A stretch of DNA of 64,000 bases from Variovorax flavidus. GTDB taxonomy: Bacteria; Pseudomonadota; Gammaproteobacteria; Burkholderiales; Burkholderiaceae_C. Both the position numbers and the translations under genes were made by a program. The notes beneath the pieces were generated by a model. It saw only the letters and a program-made list of their open reading frames with translations. It was not told the origin of the DNA and made no database searches. Shown piece by piece: positions 60,128 through 64,000 of the stretch. The stretch lies in contig NZ_JASZYE010000004.1 of NCBI RefSeq assembly GCF_030317145.1, positions 124,001 through 188,000 of the forward strand, given 5' to 3'. Every line of letters starts with the position of its first letter. Position 1 is the stretch's first letter.

Positions 60128-60987
60128 GGCTGCCACGCCTGACGCAGGCCCAGGCCCCGCTCACGCGTGAGGTCGAGATCGTCGATGAGCTTGGGGAACG
60201 GGGCCTCGTCTCCATCCCTGCCGAACGCGACCTGACGGTCTACGTCGACCGCCGCGAACTCGTCACGCTGATGACGCTGGGCGCGCAGCCCGAACTGCTG
60301 GTGCTCGGCTACCTGCTGAACCAGCGCCTCATCGAATCGGCAGCGGACGTCGATTCCATCACCGTCGACTGGGAAGTCGGCGCAGCGGCCGTCAAGACGC
60401 ACACCGGCATCGACCGCATCGAAGAGCGCACCGCGAAGAAGGTGGTCACCACCGGTTGCGGTCAGGGCAGCGTGTTCGGCGAACTGATGGCCGGCATCGA
60501 CCGGCTCCAGTTGCCCGGCACGCGCATGACGCAGGCGCAGCTTTATTCGCTCGTGAACGCGATCCGCCTCCAGGAGAGCACCTACAAGTCGGCCGGGTCG
60601 GTACACGGCTGTGCGCTCTTCACACTCCGCGACGATGGCATCGAGGTGCAGATGCAGTGCTTCATCGAGGACGTGGGCCGCCACAACGCCATCGACACCA
60701 TCGCCGGCTGGATCGCCATGCAGCCGCCGAGCCAGCTGGCCGGCGGGCGCGTGTTCTACACCACCGGCCGCCTGACCAGCGAGATGGTCATCAAGTCGGC
60801 GCAGATGGGCGTGGCCATCGTGGTGTCGCGCAGCGGCATGACGCAGATGGGCCACGAGGTCGCGACGCGCGTGGGCCTTTGCGCAATCGGGCGCGCGACC
60901 AACCGGCGCTTCGTCTGCTATGCCGGTGTGGATCGGCTCGTGCTTCAGCCGGAACTGGCCGGCGCGCGGCGGGCGGCTACCGCCTAA
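60124..60987 (+). CDS. fdhD: Formate dehydrogenase sulfurtransferase FdhD
   Basis: 287 residues from a GTG overlapping the preceding stop. FdhD passes sulfur from IscS to the molybdenum cofactor of formate dehydrogenase. Family features: EVEIVDELGERGLVSIPAERDLTVYV, C112 in TTGCGQGS, and FIEDVGRHNAIDTIAG. E. coli has a CxxC pair; here only the first cysteine is kept. It is the only fdhD in the window and may serve both formate dehydrogenases. Confidence 0.9.
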   Translation: MRLPRLTQAQAPLTREVEIVDELGERGLVSIPAERDLTVYVDRRELVTLMTLGAQPELLVLGYLLNQRLIESAADVDSITVDWEVGAAAVKTHTGIDRIEERTAKKVVTTGCGQGSVFGELMAGIDRLQLPGTRMTQAQLYSLVNAIRLQESTYKSAGSVHGCALFTLRDDGIEVQMQCFIEDVGRHNAIDTIAGWIAMQPPSQLAGGRVFYTTGRLTSEMVIKSAQMGVAIVVSRSGMTQMGHEVATRVGLCAIGRATNRRFVCYAGVDRLVLQPELAGARRAATA

Positions 60988-61034
60988 GACCTTCGGTTTG
61001 GCGGGCGCTGGCCGCTCGGCTATCGTCGTGCCCC

Positions 61035-63551
61035 ATGAACGCATTCCTCCGCCTTGGCTGGCGCACGCTCTGGCGCGATCTTCGCGCGGGCGAGCTTCGT
61101 CTCCTGATCGTTGCCGTGTTGCTGGCGGTGGCTGCGCTCACGGCCGTCGGCTTCTTTGCCGACCGGCTCAAGGGCGGCTTGCAACGCGACGCGCGCCAGT
61201 TGCTGGGCGGGGATGCAGTGCTCGCAACCGACAACCCGACGCCGCCCGTATTCATTGAACGCGCGCGATCCCTGGGCCTGGAGGGTGCGAGCACCTACGG
61301 GTTCCCGACCATGGCACGAGCCGACGAAGCGCAGGGCGGCGCCAGCAAGCTGGTTGCCCTCAAGGCCGTCACGGCAGGCTACCCGCTGCGAGGCAATCTG
61401 CAGGTGAGTACCGATCCGGCGGCTCCGGGCCAGATCACGCGCGACGTGCCAGCGCCCGGCGAGGCCTGGGTCGATGCCTCGCTGCTCGATTCGCTCTCGC
61501 TCAAGGTGGGCGACACGCTGTTGCTCGGCGATGCCGGCCTGCGCATCGCGCGCGTGATCACGCTCGAACCCGATCGAGGCGCCGGCTTCATGAGCTTCGC
61601 GCCGCGCGTCATGCTCAATCAGGCCGACGTGCCGCGCACGGGCCTCGTGCAGCCGGCGAGCCGCGTGAGCTATCGCTTTGCGGTGGCCGGCGAAGCGGCC
61701 GCGGTGAAGCGCTTCAGCGACTGGGCCGAGGCGACGATCAAGAAGGGTGAGGTGCGCGGCGCGCGTCTCGATTCCTTCGAGAGCGGCCGCCCCGAGATGC
61801 GCCAGACGCTGGACCGCGCGGAGAAATTCCTCAATCTCGTCGCATTGCTTGCAGCGTTGCTCTCGGCTGTGGCTGTCGCTCTGGCCGCGCGCGGCTTCGC
61901 GGCCAGCCACCTCGATGATTGCGCCATGCTGCGTGTGCTCGGCCAGAGCCAGCGCACCATCGCCGGCGCCTATGCCTTCGAGTTCGCGGTGATCGGCGTG
62001 ATCGCCAGCGCGCTGGGCGTGGCCATCGGGTTTGGTGTGCACTACGCGTTCGTGGTGCTGCTCGCGGGGCTGGTGCAAAGCGCGCTGCCCGCACCGACGC
62101 TCTGGCCGGTCATCTTCGGCTTCGGCGTGGGGCTCACGTTGCTGTTCGCCTTTGGCCTGCCGCCGGTGCTGCAACTCGCGCGCGTGCCGCCGCTGCGCGT
62201 GATCCGGCGCGACGTGGGCAACCTGAAGCCCGCATCGATCGCCGTGCTCGGGCTGGGCGTCGCAGGTTTTGCCGCGCTGCTCGTGGCCGCCAGCAGCGAC
62301 CTGAAGCTGGGGCTCATCGCCGTCGGCGGCTTTGCGGCAGCCGTGGCCGTGTTCGCGTTGCTGAGCTGGATCGCGGTGATCCTTCTGCGCCGCAGCGTCA
62401 ACGAGACCACGGCGCCGCGCTGGCTGGTGCTCGCCACGCGCCAGATTTCCGCGCGGCCCGCGTATGCGGTGGTGCAGGTCAGCGCACTGGCTGTGGGCTT
62501 GCTCGCGTTGATCCTGCTGGTGCTGTTGCGCACGGACCTCGTGTCGAGCTGGCGCAAGGCCACGCCGCCGGATGCACCGAACCGCTTCGTCATCAACGTG
62601 ATGCCGGACCAGAGCGACGTGTTCCAGAAGACGCTGCGCGACAACGGCGTGCGAAAGTTCGACTGGTATCCGATGATTCGCGGCCGCCTGGTGGCCGTCA
62701 ACGACAAGCCGGTGTCGCCCGACGACTACCTGGACGATCGCGCGAAGCGGCTGGTCGATCGCGAGTTCAACCTGAGCAACAGCGTCGACGCACCGGCGCA
62801 CAACATCGTCACTGCCGGCACGTGGAAGCCGGGCGCGGCGGGCGAGGTGAGCGTCGAGGAGGGTCTCGCCCAGACGCTGGGCCTGAAGCTCGGCGACACG
62901 CTGCGCTTCGACATCGGCGGCATGCAGAACGACGCGCGCATCACGTCATTGCGCAAGGTCGACTGGGGATCGATGCATGCGAACTTCTTTGTGATGTACA
63001 CGGTGGCCTCGCTGGCCGACGTGCCGGTCACGTACATGGGTGCGTTCCGCGCGCCCGACGTGAAGGGCTTCGACAACGCGTTGGTGCGCACCTATCCGAA
63101 CGTGACCAACGTCGACATGAGCGCAACGATCGGGCAGGTGCAGCGCGTGCTCGACCAGGTGATCCGCGCGGTGGAGTTCCTGTTCGGCTTCACGCTGGCG
63201 GCGGGGCTGGTGGTGCTGTTCGCGGCCGTCACTGCCACGCGCGAGGAGCGCGCCCGCGAGTTCGCGGTGATGCGTGCGGTGGGTGCGCGGGCGAGCCTGC
63301 TGCGGCAAGTGCAACGCGCCGAGCTGGTGGGCGTCGGCCTGCTGGCGGGCTTCCTGGCGAGCATCGTGGCCTCGGTCATCGGCTGGGCGCTCGCACGCTT
63401 CGTGTTCGACTTCACGTGGACCGCGTCACCGCTGGTTCCCGTTGCAGGTGCGCTGGCAGGTGCTGTCCTGGCGCTCGCAGCCGGCTGGTGGGGGCTGCGC
63501 GAGGTGCTTCGTCGACCCGTGGTGGCGACGCTGCGGCAGGCCGCGGAATAG
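61035..63551 (+). CDS. FtsX-type ABC transporter permease (YbbP-like)
   Basis: 838 residues. Two large hydrophobic modules with extracytoplasmic domains: helices at about 20-40, 275-300, 325-355, 370-395, then 415-440, 455-480, 500-520, and 715-735, 770-795, 805-825. FtsX/MacB-type segments are LNLVALLAALLSAVAVALAARGFAASHLDDCAMLRVLG and ATREERAREFAVMRAVGARASLL. No ATPase gene adjoins it, unlike ybbA-ybbP pairs. A TATCGT box lies 8 bases before the ATG. Role in lipoprotein or lipid handling is possible. Confidence 0.85.
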   Translation: MNAFLRLGWRTLWRDLRAGELRLLIVAVLLAVAALTAVGFFADRLKGGLQRDARQLLGGDAVLATDNPTPPVFIERARSLGLEGASTYGFPTMARADEAQGGASKLVALKAVTAGYPLRGNLQVSTDPAAPGQITRDVPAPGEAWVDASLLDSLSLKVGDTLLLGDAGLRIARVITLEPDRGAGFMSFAPRVMLNQADVPRTGLVQPASRVSYRFAVAGEAAAVKRFSDWAEATIKKGEVRGARLDSFESGRPEMRQTLDRAEKFLNLVALLAALLSAVAVALAARGFAASHLDDCAMLRVLGQSQRTIAGAYAFEFAVIGVIASALGVAIGFGVHYAFVVLLAGLVQSALPAPTLWPVIFGFGVGLTLLFAFGLPPVLQLARVPPLRVIRRDVGNLKPASIAVLGLGVAGFAALLVAASSDLKLGLIAVGGFAAAVAVFALLSWIAVILLRRSVNETTAPRWLVLATRQISARPAYAVVQVSALAVGLLALILLVLLRTDLVSSWRKATPPDAPNRFVINVMPDQSDVFQKTLRDNGVRKFDWYPMIRGRLVAVNDKPVSPDDYLDDRAKRLVDREFNLSNSVDAPAHNIVTAGTWKPGAAGEVSVEEGLAQTLGLKLGDTLRFDIGGMQNDARITSLRKVDWGSMHANFFVMYTVASLADVPVTYMGAFRAPDVKGFDNALVRTYPNVTNVDMSATIGQVQRVLDQVIRAVEFLFGFTLAAGLVVLFAAVTATREERAREFAVMRAVGARASLLRQVQRAELVGVGLLAGFLASIVASVIGWALARFVFDFTWTASPLVPVAGALAGAVLALAAGWWGLREVLRRPVVATLRQAAE

Positions 63552-63563
63552 GTGCGCTGGCGG

Positions 63564-64000
63564 ATGGCTGAGTGCATCGAGTTCGACACCGAACGCCTGC
63601 ATCTGCGGCAATGGCGGGCCACCGATCGGGAACCCTTCGCGCAGCTGAACGCCGATCCGCGCGTGATGGAGTTCTTCCCCGCGCCGCTCTCGCGCGCCGA
63701 GAGCGATGCGGTGGCAGACCGTTGCGCGCAGGGCATCGTGGAAAGAGGCTGGGGGTTCTGGGTGGTCGAAGAACGCGCGAGCGGGAATCCCATCGGCTTC
63801 ACCGGACTGAATGTGCCAAGGGCCGATCTGCCGTGCTCTCCGTGCGTCGAGATCGGCTGGCGGCTGGCGCGTGAGTATTGGGGCAAGGGCTATGCGACAG
63901 AGGCTGCACGGGGCGCCTTGAGAGTGGGGTTCGGGCGGCTTGCCTTGCCGGAGATTGTTGCTTTCACTGCGGTGCCCAATTTGCCCTCGGAAGCGGTGAT
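63564..64000 (+). CDS. GNAT (RimJ/RimL-type) acetyltransferase, cut by window end
   Basis: At least 145 residues, open to the end. RimJ/L pattern: TERLHLRQWRATDREPFAQLNADPRVMEFF near the start and IGWRLAREYWGKGYATEAARGALRVGF (acetyl-CoA motif). Acetylates an unknown amine substrate. An in-frame GTG at 63552 is an alternative start. Only 12 bases after the permease stop, so possibly co-transcribed. Confidence 0.85.
   Translation, partial: MAECIEFDTERLHLRQWRATDREPFAQLNADPRVMEFFPAPLSRAESDAVADRCAQGIVERGWGFWVVEERASGNPIGFTGLNVPRADLPCSPCVEIGWRLAREYWGKGYATEAARGALRVGFGRLALPEIVAFTAVPNLPSEAV

Noticed and set aside
1-64000. Search for CRISPR arrays, transposases, phage genes, tRNA and rRNA
   Set aside because: No regularly spaced direct repeats, transposase or integrase motifs, cloverleaf-like sequences or rRNA segments were noticed by reading; a tRNAscan or Rfam run would be decisive.

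Overview
The window looks like a chromosomal segment of a GC-rich betaproteobacterium, most probably a Comamonadaceae member close to Variovorax. This rests on the housekeeping order (ctpA, gpmA, rhodanese, grxC, secB, gpsA, scpA/DUF3460), the abundance of Bug-type solute-binding proteins, and the gene content. No search could be run, so the genus is an inference. No tRNA, rRNA, insertion sequence, prophage or CRISPR array was seen. Coding density is high; the longest gap without a gene is about 260 bases (1088-1349).

Layout. 1-3605: two response regulators, a small membrane protein and an AsmA-family protein. 3602-10258: housekeeping block (MoeB/ThiF-like E1 enzyme, carboxy-terminal protease, phosphoglycerate mutase, membrane rhodanese, glutaredoxin, SecB, GpsA, ScpA, DUF3460). 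10364-11614: two lipoproteins. 11611-17906: a PrpR-type sigma-54 activator divergent from a CoA-transferase / HMG-CoA-lyase-like / two Bug-protein operon, with a near-consensus -24/-12 promoter and helically phased upstream repeats between them. 17911-21977: SulP transporter, a small lipoprotein, MetG. 22102-26497: GNAT, AraC regulator, FAD-linked oxidase, TTC38-like repeat protein. 26592-26681: a 29-residue membrane smORF with its own promoter, ribosome-binding site and terminator.

26760-38433 is a large organosulfur island. The minus-strand operon runs LLM flavin monooxygenase, class II aldolase, ABC transporter (binding protein, permease, ATPase), membrane cytochrome c, second binding protein, CysB/Cbl-like regulator. 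Divergent from it, with ATGA-coupled starts, are an acyl-CoA-dehydrogenase-like (SfnB/DszC-type) flavoprotein, a Gln-type thiol dioxygenase (3-mercaptopropionate-dioxygenase-like) and a protein with four rhodanese domains. Together they suggest uptake of a sulfonate or other organosulfur compound, oxidative C-S cleavage, and handling of the released sulfur.

38531-63551 is mostly formate metabolism. After an Mrp/ApbC Fe-S carrier come an OFA-family oxalate/formate transporter and a two-subunit NAD-linked formate dehydrogenase (fused NuoE-NuoF beta subunit plus large alpha subunit, as in Methylobacterium FDH1), followed by a LysR regulator. A short stretch with HdeD-like, beta-propeller, FHA and GAF-like genes leads to a second, Tat-exported respiratory formate dehydrogenase operon: DUF3305, DUF3306, multi-cluster ferredoxin, TorD-like chaperone, Tat-signal small protein, FdhA, FdhB, lipoprotein, cytochrome b subunit, small exported protein, FdhD. 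An FtsX-type ABC permease and a GNAT gene cut by the window edge follow. Having cytosolic NAD-linked and periplasm-facing quinone-linked formate oxidation side by side, with only one fdhD, is the main metabolic theme.
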